Shown in pieces: positions 31,979-43,877 of a stretch of 64,000 nt of DNA. A model generated the notes under the pieces. It was not told the origin of the DNA. It did not search any database and saw nothing but the letters and a program-made list of their open reading frames with translations. A program made the position numbers and the translations under genes. Source of the stretch: Isoetes taiwanensis (lineage: Eukaryota > Streptophyta > Lycopodiopsida > Isoetales > Isoetaceae); contig JAJEKV010000237.1 in the NCBI GenBank assembly GCA_021234155.1, forward strand, positions 558,001 to 622,000. The letters are read 5' to 3'. Every line of letters begins with the position of its first letter. Within the stretch, counting starts at the first letter, position 1.

Positions 31979-34614
31979 TCAATGAAGTCTGGCAGCTTTT
32001 TTGGATTTAAGCCGAGTATTAGCTGCAGGGGTATTGTAGAGCAATTTGTAATTATGTTTGCCTTTTTTCTTTTTGATCTTTTTAGCAGTAGAGTGATCAA
32101 CAGAAGTCTTATCCTGATGAGCATTCAGGTAGATATCATTATCCCAGAGGCTATCAGTGTTTGATAAGTGGTGTGAGAGGGCATTCTCTTTGTCAGGGTC
32201 TAAATCTTCAGAGTCCATGTCTACAAACAATTTCTCATAGTGAGAGCATTGCCAGAATTTTGATTTGCAACAATCAGGTTGTGTAGTCTTCATAGAAGTA
32301 TTGTTAATGGAATCAGGTATAATATTATCTCTATTAGGATTATTGACCATCAAATTAACTTCAGAATTTATAATGGAAAGATCTTGCCTGGGATTAACTT
32401 GCTGAAGGTGTGTTGAATCTGGAGATGCATGTTGAGTAGAGTCTGCTTGTTTCTCCTTGTCATGTTGGCATTGTACTCCTATTATCTCGGTTTGCTCTTG
32501 GGAATCTGCACACCATAAATTTTGTTCCCAAACATTTGATATATCCTTAGCCTTTTCATATCTGTCCTTCAAGTCAACTGACATATTTTCAGGGGATTCT
32601 GGCACCTTGTCTGTTACCTTTTCCAACAATATGTCTGCCACTATAACTGACTCTAATTCCTGTAGCTGCTGAGCTATCTCAGGGGAAATGGCTGAAGTTT
32701 TAGATGAGTGAGGAGTTGAGTGTGAGGTATCATCATAGTCAACATGCGAGGGGGGGCCGCAGATTCTATTTCGTGAGAGTGTAGTGGTGGGGGGATAGAG
32801 TGAATGATTGATGTAATAGGGGCCAGAGTGTGATGGGGAGTTGGCAAGTTGAGACCTTTGCATATAACATCTGCATAACTATTAACATCTGGATCATCTG
32901 ATATATCTGCAAGAATGGCAAAAGAGTTTGACACTTCTATGTCACCGAGGTCACCGGTCAATATCTGCAAAGATGTTCATTGTCCCGATATCCATATTTT
33001 GTGAGGAGACATATGCATTTGTGGAACCATGTTTGTATTTTTCTTCAAGATATGTTCAATACCTTTTTCATTAATTAATGAAACTCCATTCAAACCTTCT
33101 GTCTCAGTTATGTTTTTTGATGTAGTTGAGACCGAGACCCTTTTGTTTCCAGCAGGGAATATCCCCAGAAGTTTTGCTTGATAAATGTTGATGGCTGGTG
33201 TTGCTCTTAGAATCCTTTTAGGATATTTGATAGGGTCCCTGTGGAGATCAATTCTTGGAGGCGTATGGTGGTGCCTTGCCTTTGCCATTGAGCATGTTTC
33301 GTTGTGCTCAATGTTTGCCTTGTTTATTTGTGAAACACCTTGAGATGATACTTTTGTCGACTCAATTTTTGCCCGGTTTTCGTTTTGAGTTGGCTTTTCC
33401 ATATCTTCAACTAGTCGATTTTCCTTGATGGAAATTCCTTTGTTTAGAACCTTAATTCCCATATGCTTGTCAGAAGTTGATGTTCTGAAAGGTGGTTGGG
33501 AATTATTAGGGAGATCATTATTTTTCTGTTGTGCCAAGTTCCTGACTTCCCTTTGTTTCTGAATTCTTCTAGCACTGCCATTTACTTTGCTCCATTCTTT
33601 TTGAGAAGGTGGAACATTTTGAACTGGTATGTTAATGCCTGTTTGTTTGGATTGCTCAGAGATAGCAATTCCTTTTTCCTGAAGATCATTATGATTTGTT
33701 TCCTTGTCATGAAGGAAACATTCAATGCCAATCTTATGTCTAGAGTTACAACTCTGGCAATGATTTGGTAAACCTACCCATCTAAGTTGTAAGGTAGATG
33801 TCTTTCCAAAGAAGTCCAAGAATGATATGGCAGTAGGGATGACTTTGGTGATGTCCAGCTGTATGAAGCATTTGGGAGGTTTGAATGAGGAATATTCAGT
33901 GGTAAGGTAGGTGCCAATGGAGTTAAAAATGGAGGAAAAGCAATCCTCATTCCAGTAAATGGGACTTAATTCTCTCATAGTGACAGAAGCAATATGATAT
34001 TTTCTGAATTCGTTCAGAGGCAGGGTGGCATTCCATTTTAGGAAAGAAACTTGGAATGTATCACGTGTAGTGAAGCCAAGCTTGATGAGATAATTTGAAG
34101 TCCCTGGAGCAGCCACATTCCACCATAATGTAAGGGAAATTTAACCCATAAATAGAGTTTATGACAATACCCTTGTGTAGCCTCAAGAGATGGTCCCAAA
34201 GCTTTTCTATTTTTAACCCAACGTAATCCACTTTGACAACAACAAAGAACCTTGGATAAAGATTCAATTTTGGAAGCAATCAAAGGTGAGTTCAGGTGAA
34301 TACCTCTGAAAAGCTGGATATTTGTAGGGGCTCTTGATTGTTGGTATTTAAACTCGGAGGCAAGTTGTTCATCTGAGATGATTGGTTGTGCTGGTCGTGG
34401 AAATAAAGGTAAAGGTACCCCATTTGCATCCAATCTTGGTAAAGTTTGGGATCCCCTTTGGTCCAGAGCTAGAGTGTCCCAGTTCGGAGCAAAATGGCTG
34501 AAATGATGCATTTCTTTTGACAGAGGTTCTTGGTTAGCAAAATTCCCAAATTTAATAATTTTTGATGGATCAAGGTGGTAGCCACTTAACTGAGAGAGAA
34601 GAGCGTCCCTTTGA
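31979..34614 (-). pseudogene. LINE-A ORF1: DUF4283 domain with Cys knuckle and long disordered tail
   Basis: A DUF4283-like gag region reads IQLFRGIHLNSPLIASKIES, then after a frame change KVDYVGLKIEKLWDHLLRLH and YIMVECGC (34,250-34,120). From 34,116 a 379-codon frame includes FQVSFLKWNATLPLNEFRKY, CFIQLDITKVIPTAISFLDF, LRWVGLPNHCQSCNSRHKIG with a partial CCHC knuckle, and a Lys/Asn/Gln-rich tail. Further frames continue to KAARLH-stop at 31,979. ORF1p of plant L1s binds the LINE RNA. The ORF1 stop is about 34 bases from the ORF2 start (MKILSWN), unlike the ATGA overlap in LINE-B and LINE-C. Confidence 0.8.
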
Positions 34615-34615
34615 G

Positions 34616-34812
34616 CCAATATTTCATTATCATGCCAAGACTCATAATGCACAGATGATAACAAAGCATTTCAATATCAAAATCAACATATATCGTTCCT
34701 TGATTCATCACGTATTTTCACCACTTGCACACATTTACCATTGTTTGACATCGTTCCTTGATTCATGACATATTTCCACCACGTGCACATATTTGCTATT
34801 GTTTGACATCGT
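34616..34812. repeat. Local satellite units flanking LINE-A, right copies
   Basis: Carries the right partner of 27,160-27,316, then a second partial unit: TTCCTTGATTCAT, CATATTTYCACCAC, GTGCACA and GCCATTGTTTGACATCG-type words recur at about 34,696 and 34,754. Confidence 0.75.
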
Positions 34813-34827
34813 ACGCAACATTTTTAA

Positions 34828-34902
34828 TCTATCTATCCATCTATCCATCAATCCATCCATCCATCCATCCATCCATCCATCCATCCATCCATCTATCTAT
34901 AC
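34828..34902. repeat. (ATCC)n / (ATCT)n microsatellite
   Basis: About 18 tetranucleotide units, pure ATCC in the middle and ATCT at the ends. Confidence 0.97.
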
Positions 34903-35000
34903 ATAAGCCAAAATAAGAGGATAGTCTATGCACGATTTTAGCCGTTCATTTGTTTATATTATTTTGATTCATCTGATTTACCATTTTGTTTTACGTGTAG

Positions 35001-35291
35001 TGTCGAATAGGATTCCACTCAAAGCTGAAGCATTGAAGCATTGCAATTCAGTTCATGAGAGAAGTTCACGCTGTAGTGATGCTTCACTTTTGCTGGAAGA
35101 AATATACTACCAGATAGCCAAGGAATCAATGTCAGGCAATGTTGCAAATTTTCTTTAATGTTATTCGTGTTTTTCATATGTAATACCTGCAGCTTCATGA
35201 TTTGGACATGTCCATTAGCAAAAATAAAGAAGCAATTCGTATTGACCCACAATTTGCAGAATGCTATGGAGACATGGCAAATGCGTATAAA
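35001..35291 (+). pseudogene. SECRET AGENT-like O-GlcNAc transferase, TPR fragment with one intron
   Basis: The first piece (35,001-35,113) encodes AEALKHCNSVHERSSRCSDA and SLLLEEIYYQ. The second (35,193-35,291, after a CCTGCAG acceptor) encodes LHDLDMSISKNKEAIRIDPQ and FAECYGDMANAYK. Joined, this follows the plant SEC tetratricopeptide region, which reads (from family knowledge) like 'ALEHCN..YER...R.D.LLLLGAIYYQ' then 'LHD.DMCI.KNEEALRI.P.FAECYGNMANAWK'. The protein adds O-GlcNAc or O-fucose to nuclear and cytosolic proteins. The 35,114 junction lacks a GT donor and no other exon was found, so this is a fragment. It sits between two head-to-head LINEs. Confidence 0.65.
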
Positions 35292-36178
35292 CTATGCTTT
35301 TCTAGTGTCCATGTTATCATAAAGATACTTTTGCTTAATGCAGGTTTTCGGTAGATTGGGCTAAAATAGACAATGTTATGCTCTTGATCTAAGACAATAT
35401 CTACTCTTGAATATGTAGTTTGCAACATACCTTTTGTTTTTATCTTTATATTAAAGAGGTGAGCTGGGACAAGAATAGGAGCATCAATGCAAAAATTTGT
35501 TGTTCAAAGCCAACCCAATGTAAAAAGCCACATGTTAATATTTATCTACTTATTTTGAATGGAATGTAAGAAAACAAATAAAAGTTGCATGGTAGTTTTC
35601 AACTTTAGCCCACTTATTTTGAATGGAATGTAAGAAAACAAATAAAAGTTGCATGGTAACTTTACATAGTTTTCAACTTTAGCCCACACCATGGGGTTTT
35701 GTTTTCTCTGGTCTATAACATATATATACATGTCATTCAAAGATATTGCAGAGGGGCTGAGGGGCAGTGGCATTCCGATTTTTTCTAAGCGCTCAGAAAT
35801 GACGCCATGGTGAAAGTCTTTGCAATTCTGATACAAGGCGATTGGCACTCATGTGAATGGCTTGAAGGAGAGCCTGATGTGCTATGGAACTCCCTGGTGA
35901 TGCAACAATTCTTCCCTAATCAACTTTTTACTCCAATTTTTTCAACCATTCTTGAAAACACGGTTCTTGCTGAAGAGTTTTGGTTAGGGGAGTTTATTGG
36001 AGATAGAAATGTTGCTGCCAATAGTGTATTCCATGTTTTCTGTGATTGGCATGATGGAAAAAACTTAGTTAAGGTCTATTCTTAAGATTAAGGGGGGAAA
36101 CAAAACACAAAACAATCAAAACCAACAATTTTCTTAAGAGATAACAGATTTGGTGCATAGTTTTTTGGAAAGCTAGAT
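35292..36178. other. Spacer before LINE-B with a 64-bp duplication and one unknown ORF
   Basis: Contains the tandem duplication at 35,549-35,689. A 92-codon plus ORF at 35,807-36,085 (MVKVFAILIQGDWHSCEWLE, FHVFCDWHDGKNLVKVYS) has protein-like composition but no family I know. It may be 5' sequence of LINE-B. Confidence 0.4.
35549..35689. repeat. Two-copy tandem duplication, 64-bp unit
   Basis: CTTATTTTGAATGGAATGTA and AAAAGTTGCATGGTA occur in both copies. The second copy has an extra 12-13 bases (AACTTTACATAG) before TTTTCAACTTTAGCCCAC. Confidence 0.9.
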
Positions 36179-38032
36179 ATGGAAAATGATAAGGACAAAG
36201 TAGAAAATAAGAACATCAGCCAAGTATTGGATTCTGAACCTGATGAGTTAAAAATGATTGCAAAAAGAATGTCTGTCATGTCAGATATCGAAAAGAGGAA
36301 ATTGGTACAAATTCTGAAGGATTGGGACCTACAAAAAGACAGAATGCAGCGGGCAGTAATGATGAAACTAATGGGGAGAGAATAGAATAGAATAGAATAG
36401 AATTGTTTTTATCGTCCACGGAGAGAAAGGGAAAGGAAGTTGAAAGGGACGCAGATAATCTGGTGGCTTTTGGTGACTTCTTCATGTACCTGTCGGACTT
36501 AGAGCCGGAGAAGACAAGTGCAATTCCTATAGACATGGTGGCGACGAGACAACAGATGGGGATATGAGCTGTTCAAAGGCAGCAAAATATTGTCAAGCCA
36601 ACTTTGGAGAACCTGAACAATCTGCAAGAGGAGGAGGACGGGATTGATGTGCAAAAAACCAAGCATGCATTTCACGGTAAAATTCTGAAAAACCCGTTTG
36701 TGGAAGCAAGATTAAAATAGATGGTGAGTCGAGCAGTGATTGGCTGTGTTAGGCATGAGGGAGTGAAACTCCCAAAGCTAATTGAAAATATCTCTATTTC
36801 TAAGATTTATTGGCTTGATTTCCCTTTCTTCATTGTGGAATGTGGGAACGAGATCTCTGTTAAAATGCTCCTCAAGCAAGACACGATTACGAGAGTCAAT
36901 ATCCAAATCTTTTTTCAAAGATGGTACCCGGCCTTTGATCCTCAGGATATTAAGCAGCTCTTCCATCCTGCATGGACCTCAGTCCAAGGCCTCAGTCCAA
37001 TCTATTGAAGTGAGGAAATTTTGAGGAATATCTTCTAGGAATTGGGGGACTTCATTGGTGTGGAGGCCATGCCGGATCAACCCCCGCGTGTTTGGGTCCA
37101 ATTAGATCTCCTCAAGCCAATTCCTGAGAGAATTGATTACTGTGATTACTTTGGCCTTCAGAAATGCCTCCCTCTGCAGTGGAGAGGAATCCCTACTCCT
37201 TGTAGTACCTGTGGAATTCGGCTGCAGGTAGCGGGGTCTGTAAAGGCTTCATTGAAAAAATGCCAAATTGGATCCTCCAAATCCATGGATTACTCCATAT
37301 AAGAAACCTTCTCCTACCTTTAGGAAGCAAAATGTTAATGGTAGTGTGAAGAGAAAGGCCCGTAAGCAGAGGATTAGGGAAGAGCGTGAAAGGGCAGAAC
37401 AGGCACAATTGACTCAGAAAAAAGGAAAGATGACTTGGATCCGGAAGTCAGATGAACTTCCCGGGAGTGTAAAAGTCCTAAATCGTGGAATTATAATTAA
37501 GGAGACAACATTGAGGAGTGAAGCTTTGTCTGCTACCCCCTCTCCTGTTCTGGAGAAAGGTGAATGCTCTCATGCATCTAAAGTAAAAGCCACTGATTTT
37601 CCTATTCAGAACCTTTTTCCTGGTCCTGACAACAAACCACAATTGGAAGGCATTGGTGAGCTTCACAATCAACAGCCAATGCCTTTGATCCGTAATCCTC
37701 AGGTTGGAAATCATGGTGATGCTGGTGAGCTTATAAAGCAACAGCCAAAATCTCCCAATCATGTTGAGCCTTCTGTCATTAGAGAGAGCTCAAAAATCCA
37801 GGCTGCTGATCTTCAGTCTGTTCAAGATACTCATGTTGATCAAAGTATAGAATCTACTGTGGATGACACTCTGGAAGGGGTGTACCCAACTAATGACCTA
37901 GTCATGTCATCCCCTGCACAATCTGGACTTGATGAATTTTATACTCCACAAACATCTAAGAAAAAGCACAAGAAAATGGTCCTCTTCAATTTGGATGGGT
38001 CTGCCTCCAATACTAGAAACAAATCTTCATGA
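36179..38032 (+). pseudogene. LINE-B ORF1: DUF4283 domain, Cys motif, Lys-rich tail; interrupted by a 44-bp tail insertion
   Basis: The N-terminus MENDKDKVENKNISQVLDSE runs to KLMGRE at 36,383, where an inverted LINE/SINE tail is inserted. After it the frame resumes at KGKEVERDADNLVAFGDFFM. The DUF4283 part is 36,721-37,008 (VRHEGVKLPKLIENISISKI, FPFFIVECGNE), then PPRVWVQLDLLKPIPERIDY and LPLQWRGIPTPCSTCG (37,078-37,215). The tail (37,268-38,032) is rich in Lys, Gln and Ser and ends SNTRNKSS. Its TGA overlaps the ORF2 ATG as ATGA. Stops near 36,570, 36,718 and 37,006 mark decay. Confidence 0.8.
36381..36424 (-). repeat. 44-bp LINE/SINE tail inserted in LINE-B ORF1
   Basis: Four AATAG units then AATTGTTTTTATCGTCCACG and GAGA. 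This is the inverse of the tail at 27,091-27,137. GAGAG occurs on both sides and may be the insertion duplication. It looks like a very short 5'-truncated insertion. Confidence 0.75.
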
Positions 38033-41000
38033 AGATTGTTTGTTGGAATCTTAGAGGCATAAAGGGTTTTTTAAAAAGAAAAAGGGCTCTAATAGCCATT
38101 CAAGAAATGAAAGCAGACATCATTCTATTGCAGGAGCATAGGCTTCCTTCTTTTGAATCCTCTAAACTAGGGGAATGGATCTGTCCAAGGAGTGGCTCTA
38201 TCTGGGCTACTGCTAATGGCACAAAAGGAGGTATTTGCACGATTTGGAAAGGATTTTCATCCTCTGGCTCTTATATAGCTCCTCGGATAGGTGGTCTGTC
38301 AGTTTTTTGGACATTAAAGGTCATCTTCTTGGCATCATTAATGTCTATGCTTCAACAGAGCCTCATGAAAGGGAAATGCAGTGGAGTGAAATGAGAAATT
38401 GGATTGGAAAACAAAAAGAGGTTCGTAATTGGCTCTTAGCAGGGGATTTCAATAATACCCCTCTTTGGGATCAGAAGCTGGAAAAGAAATTAAATATGAC
38501 CAAAAATGAAAGGAGTGAATGGGACAAACTTATTAGAACTTTTGTTTATCATCCTCCTTCCTCTTCAGCCACTTATTCTTGGAGCAATAAAAGAAAAGGA
38601 CCTGAGAGAATCTTTTGTTTGTTGGGCAGATTTTAACCTCATCAACTGATCTGGATATTTGGGATCAAGTTCTCATCAAGTCAGACTGTAGCATCCATTT
38701 CCGACCATTTTTCACAGGTTTTGGAGTCCCTATCATATGCCTCACGTGCTGCCAAGATGAGTACTCCTTTCAAATTCAATGTTTAGCTCTTGCATATTGA
38801 GCAATTCTGCTCACAATTGAGGGAATATTATTTGTCCCTTCCTAAGCTTGGTAATAGCAGATCAATGGCAGGTTTTGTGCAGAAACTGAAAAAGCTGAAA
38901 GACTGGATCAAGAAGTGGGGAAAAAATTGTGCAGAAAAGGAAAAACAACAAAGAAATGAAGTTTATGCTCAAATAAAAAAGGCGAGGGAACTTTTATTTC
39001 TTGATAAAGATAACCAGTCCCTGCAGGAACAAGACGAAAGGCTAGAAATCAATGTCAAGCACATAAAGGAGCTACAGACTCAATCTTTGGCCATCAGGAG
39101 TAAATGTCAGTATGTCAGCTCAATGGATAAAAGTAGCTCCTCTTTCTTCTTTCGAGCTGCAAAAAGTAAAGTTATTAATAACAGTATCATATCAGTCTAG
39201 GATGAGCAAAATAATCTTATCCAGGGTCAGCAAGGGATTCAATTCTTCTTTGCTCAGAAATACCAAGAGTTGTTTGATATTTGATATTGAAGATTTTTTC
39301 AACTCTATTGATTCCGATTCCATGTCAATTAACAATAAGCTTCTTATAGCTGTTCCAAAGAAGCAGGAAATTTTCCTCACTTTGAATCCTATGGCTTCAG
39401 GTAAAAGCCCAGGACCTGATGGCTTTTCCCCTGAATTTTTCAGGGAATTTTGGGATGTTATGCAAGATGACATCACAACCTTTATCCAAGGGGCTTGGAC
39501 GGCTGATAGTTTACACCTTGCAATAAATGCTGGGCTTATAGTTGGTTCCAACGGTAGATCAACCTATTGGTTTCTCTGATTGGAGACCTATTTCTTTGAC
39601 TAATACTAGCTAAAAAATTTTGGCTAAATTGTTAGCAAACAGGCCCAAGCCTATGTTGAAAAGATCTATCAGTTCCCTACAAACTGCTTTCCTTCCTTTC
39701 AGGAGTATTCTTGATAATTTCATTGGAGCATATGAAGGTCTGCATTGGAACAAACTTTCCAAGCAAAATTGCATGATATTAAAGCTTGACTTCAAAAGGG
39801 CTTTTGATACCATTAACTGGGACTTTTTATATAGGGCAATGGAGTTCCTTGGCTTCTCACACCAGGTAATTAATTTGGTCTATGCTTTCAATAAAGAAGC
39901 TAGATCTGCAGTTTTGGTCAATGGCTGTCGTTCCTCTTTTTTTCCCTGCAAAAGAGGAGTCATGCAAGGATGCCCTCTTGCCCCATACCTGTTTCACATT
40001 GTGGCTGAAATGGTGACCAAAATTACCATCAAACTCTAGCAAACTGGGCAAATTAAGTGTCTTCAAATGCCTAATGACTGTAAGTCTCTCTCTTTGATGC
40101 AATATGCAGATGACATATTTATATCCTTAGAGGATGATGGGAAAAGTATTTTTACTTTTCTGACTGCCATGGAGCTGTTTTGCCTCGGAAGTACACTTGA
40201 ACATGTCTAAATGTGTGATCCTTTTAGACACCCCAGAGATTTTTGCAAGTATCCCCATTCTAGAGAAAAATATGGCCACCAAATTTTTGGGACTTCCTCT
40301 TGCTTTTGATATGAGTTTGCATGGTCTTTAGGCTTCAATCACAAATAAAATTAAGAGGAAATTCATGATGTATCCTGCTTCTCTTTCTTTGGCCGGTAGA
40401 GTGGAGATTGCTAATACAGTGATAGCCAGTACACACATTTAATTTTTATCTGTAACAGTGGCTGATAAAGCAACATATGGGGAAATTGAGGCTGCTATAA
40501 GAAAATTCATTTGGCATGGTGATTATAAAATTGCTTGGCAAAATCTTACCACCCCAAAGGACTCTGGTGGTCTCGGCTATAAGAGTCTCTTCAAGCAAGC
40601 TCAAGCTCTAGCTGCAAAGCTAGTTTGGCGTGCCCTTTGCTCCTCCCATAACTCTCCTGCTATATGTTTTATCAAATATTGGATAGAGCAGTCCAAACTA
40701 GTTGGAAGCAAATCAATACACCATCAGCTTCCAGACTCGGCTTTCTATCAGCTCTCAGCAGGTCCTTATACATCTCCCATCATGAAGCATCTGTTGGAGG
40801 CTTGGAATGAAGGTTCCCACTGTTTTCATGCAGATGACCTCAAATGTGTAAGTTCGGGATTTCATTTCTTTTGGCATCACAATTTACATCCTGCCGAGAC
40901 ATGCTGCTTGGCTCTTAAGCACCCAAGGAATATAAGGAATGGAGTGATGGTGGTCCTAAAACCATTGCTGATCTCAGATGCAATGGGAGGTGGCTTACCT

Positions 41001-41790
41001 GGCAGCAAATGGTAACAAAGGTTAGTGATTCCCAGACAAACAAGAAGATCTTCGCCTCACTTTCTCAGGCTAGCAATTGGGAGGAATCATCCGACTCCAT
41101 CTCATGGGGCTATGAAGGTAAAAAAAACACTACAATGTGTCAAGAATATATCGAATGATCATTCTTCTTCTGAACTTAAAGTCACTACAAAGTGGGGATG
41201 TTCAGAACAGGAGGCAGTCAGGCTAATTGTTGATGGATGGCAAGCTTACTGTGCTAAGAAGATCCTCTTGTTCAGATGGCTACTCCTGAATCAAAGTTTG
41301 TCCACCAATGACAGGTTGGCCAAATACAAGACAACATTTTCTAATGCTTGTCCATTGGGTTGTCAGTGCCCTGAGTCGAACCTGCATGTTTTCCAGTGTC
41401 CTAGGCTTCTTCCTTTTTGGTCTTGGGCTAAAAATATTTGTGCTGCCACTATAGGTTCTACATCTCAGGAGTTTTTTGCTTTCTTGAGTTTCCCAAATGC
41501 CTTCTGTGGCACTTTGAGAACTTTGGGCACTTTGGTCTATTTGGAAACATCGAAATAGAATTCTACACGATCAAAAATCTTTCAGCCTTAATTGGCTCAA
41601 AGCTTGTTTCCAATCCTTGCTAGTCACAGAAGATACAAGAGTTCAGCTTATGATAGAAATTGGGATTCCTTGGGGAATTATTATGGTTTCTATGCCTTTT
41701 TTAAATTGTCTCTTACTGATGCTGATGTTGATAATGGTAATTGGACAAACTGTCTAGAACTTTTAGCTCAAAACTTTTGCTAGAAATCGT
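38029..41790 (+). pseudogene. LINE-B ORF2: endonuclease, reverse transcriptase with YADD, zf-RVT
   Basis: Endonuclease: MKIVCWNLRGIKGFLKRKRA, ADIILLQEHRLPSFE, INVYASTEPHE and WLLAGDFNNTPLWD. RT: MASGKSPGPDGFSPEFFREF (39,393), SLQTAFLPFRSILDNFIGAY (39,674), LKLDFKRAFDTINWDFLYRA (39,780), KRGVMQGCPLAPYLFHIVAE, and the catalytic QYADDIFISLED near 40,100. Then NMATKFLGLPLAFD, SLAGRVEIANTVIASTHI and FIWHGDYKIAWQNL. zf-RVT: KKILLFRWLLLNQSLSTNDR with CPLGCQCPESNLHVFQCPRL (41,256-41,410). The core RT motifs survive better than in LINE-A, but stops (38,394, 38,636, 39,579, 40,039) and frame changes break the protein. Confidence 0.85.
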
Positions 41791-41806
41791 GGCTAATATT
41801 TCCAGA

Positions 41807-42096
41807 AACTCTGCACCTCTTTGGCCTTGGATAGATATTTTGAAACCGCCATAGTTCTTTTAATCTGCATCTCATCCCATCATTCCGGCTTTGCCACTGT
41901 GGCCGATTGTGGCAGATTGGCTGCTACATCTAGAATGCTTCCTCTTTTTCTAACTCTGCACCTCTTTGGCCTTGGATAGATATTTTGAAACCGCCATAGT
42001 TCTTTTAATCTGCATCTCATCCCATCATTCCGGCTTTGCCACTGTGGCCGATTGTGGCAGATTGGCTGCTACATCTAGAATGCTTCCTCTTTTTTT
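41807..42096 (+). repeat. 145-bp tandem duplication in the LINE-B 3' region
   Basis: AACTCTGCACCTCTTTGGCC begins copies at 41,807 and 41,952. Both run through CCGATTGTGGCAGATTGGCT to CTTCCTCTTTTT. The copies are nearly identical. Confidence 0.95.
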
Positions 42097-43047
42097 CTCG
42101 ATTCGTCTTTGTGGCAACAAGGATCTATCTTAAACCTGTCTCAAAGCGCATCTCCAGCGCATGCATAGGCCGCAGGCAGCCATAAATATGAAAAAACGTA
42201 ACCCAAAAATGAATTTTGCCCATATTTTTGTTAACCTAACATTTAGAGCATTATTATTGATGGCTCTAATTTTTATTTTGTCTATGTATTACCATATTTA
42301 GGTGGTCTTTCTCTTTTGACCTATTTTGCCTTATCTTAAAGGCTTTTTCCACTATATTGACCAAGTTTTCTGCCTTAGGCCATTCATAGATTCTTTCCAA
42401 ATAGATTGAAAATGCCTTATGTAGGCACTTGCAGAAGCCCAAGGTTCAAGTTGTTTTTCAAACTATTGGCTAACCCAACAAGCAGCATGGGCATGCCCTA
42501 TGCTTTATTATAAAGCTAGGCATCTGTTTACCATTTCTTAACTCATAGGCATATAGTGCCCTGCTAAATTGATTTGAAGATCATTCCCAATAGGTTATTC
42601 AAGGCACATTTCTGTTCTACATTTTTTAACACTCGTTAGGATTATTTTAGACCCCTATTTTTCTTTCTTAAGAAAAATTGTCTGTTTACTGTAACTATAG
42701 GGTGGCTCCCCACTTGTTACAGTGGGGGATCTGCCATAACCCTATAGTTTCTTTTTAAGCCAAAATCATATATATACTACAATATTTCAGAGATTTGAGA
42801 TCGTATCTTTAGTATTCAGTTTCAACATAGGAAAGCATGGTCAAATGGCATGCTATCATAATTTTTCGGATTCTCATCGCATAGCATGGTCAAATGGCAT
42901 GCCAGCATAATTTATTTGTAGTGACTTTCAATTTTGAAAAGTTCACACTATAATCATCGATTATCTCCTTCAATTTGTAATCAATTCAGCATAGAATAGA
43001 ATACATATACCAAATATCACTTGTCATGCAAAACGTATTTTTTATAC

Positions 43048-43165
43048 CTTTTGCACAAGTCTGTCATGCAATTTTGTTGGCACCACATCTAATTGGACCA
43101 AGATCCTTGTTCCAGATAGGTGGCAAAAACTCCAGGTTGTACTCAACTTGAGCATCATCATTATC
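43048..43165 (-). pseudogene. Exon-like piece of an unidentified minus-strand gene
   Basis: After a GATTTCAG acceptor the minus strand encodes DNDDAQVEYNLEFLPPIWNK followed by DLGPIRCGANKIA and a stop. Dropping one base would carry it to an AAAAG/GTATAA donor at 43,048. The frame connects in phase with the candidate exon at 44,372-44,417. The family is not recognised. Confidence 0.3.
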
Positions 43166-43877
43166 CTGAAATCATATCATCATTATCATAAAATCGTAGG
43201 ATCATTCCCATTAATCTTTTCCCAAAGTGTCAAGTTTTGCTCAATTTACTACCAACAGATAAGATGCATCACTGGTAAGACCAATGAAATGAAATTTCTA
43301 AAAAAAACCCTGGAACAACTAGCCTAGGCAACAACCAACTAGCAGTCTAAGCTACATCGGTCAATCCCTCAGTAGCCTTATCATTCTGTACAATTAATCG
43401 AGCAGACTAAAAGACAGTGCATCAAACTGTGGTCCAAAGTCTATTGACTTTAAATCCCTTAAGGTCATTTTTCCATTGTAAATATACCAGTCAAAGCTCA
43501 TATACATTATATCATGCATATTGACAATCTGTAATAGAAAACTATTGTATTACATATTTATGAAGTCACCTTACATCCTTTCATATACTTTGCAGTCAAA
43601 GCACATCGCAAAATTTAATGTACAGACCTGGATGCAATACTTTCCTTTTGCATTTGGTATTTTCAGTTACCAAACCATATCTAATGCTTGAAAGTAGCAG
43701 CATCATAACAGCTAGTCTTTGCCCTAGTAATTTGCAACTCAAAGTCTTGGAAAACTTGTGATCAACTAGCCAGTATTGGCAGTTACATCCACGCGCTTTT
43801 TTCTTTATCCAACATACGTTTTAGCTAGAACACACCATAACAGCAAAGGAGCACAATGAGAGAAGAAATACCACGTA

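Larger units (their letters stand above)
27316..34614 (-). mobile_element. LINE-A: plant L1-type LINE, 5' truncated, decayed
   Basis: The minus strand carries ORF1 (from 34,614), ORF2 (31,966-28,135), an 800-bp 3' UTR and a poly(A) tail seen as about 23 T at 27,316-27,338. The flanks are copies of a satellite unit. A short GCCAAT at 34,615-34,620 and GCCAATT at 27,309-27,315 may be the target-site duplication. ORF1 appears to start inside its own frame, so the 5' end is truncated. Many stops and frame changes mark it as dead. Confidence 0.85.
36179..42638 (+). mobile_element. LINE-B: plant L1-type LINE, decayed
   Basis: ORF1 (36,179-38,032) and ORF2 (38,029 to about 41,790) are followed by a 3' region that continues to about 42,638. 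It is the same family as LINE-A; the endonuclease openings share WNLRGIKG.LKR.RA and DIILLQE.RLPSFE. No poly(A) tail is visible. The 3' region is partly duplicated in tandem (145 bp) and a second copy of the 3' part occurs at 44,418-45,185. Confidence 0.8.

Noticed and set aside
33496-33771. 91-codon hydrophobic plus-strand ORF
   Set aside because: Shadow of LINE-A ORF1, whose minus frame is far longer and carries domain motifs.
34828-34902. Possible CRISPR-like or regulated array
   Set aside because: Simple tetranucleotide microsatellite. No spacers, and a plant nuclear context.
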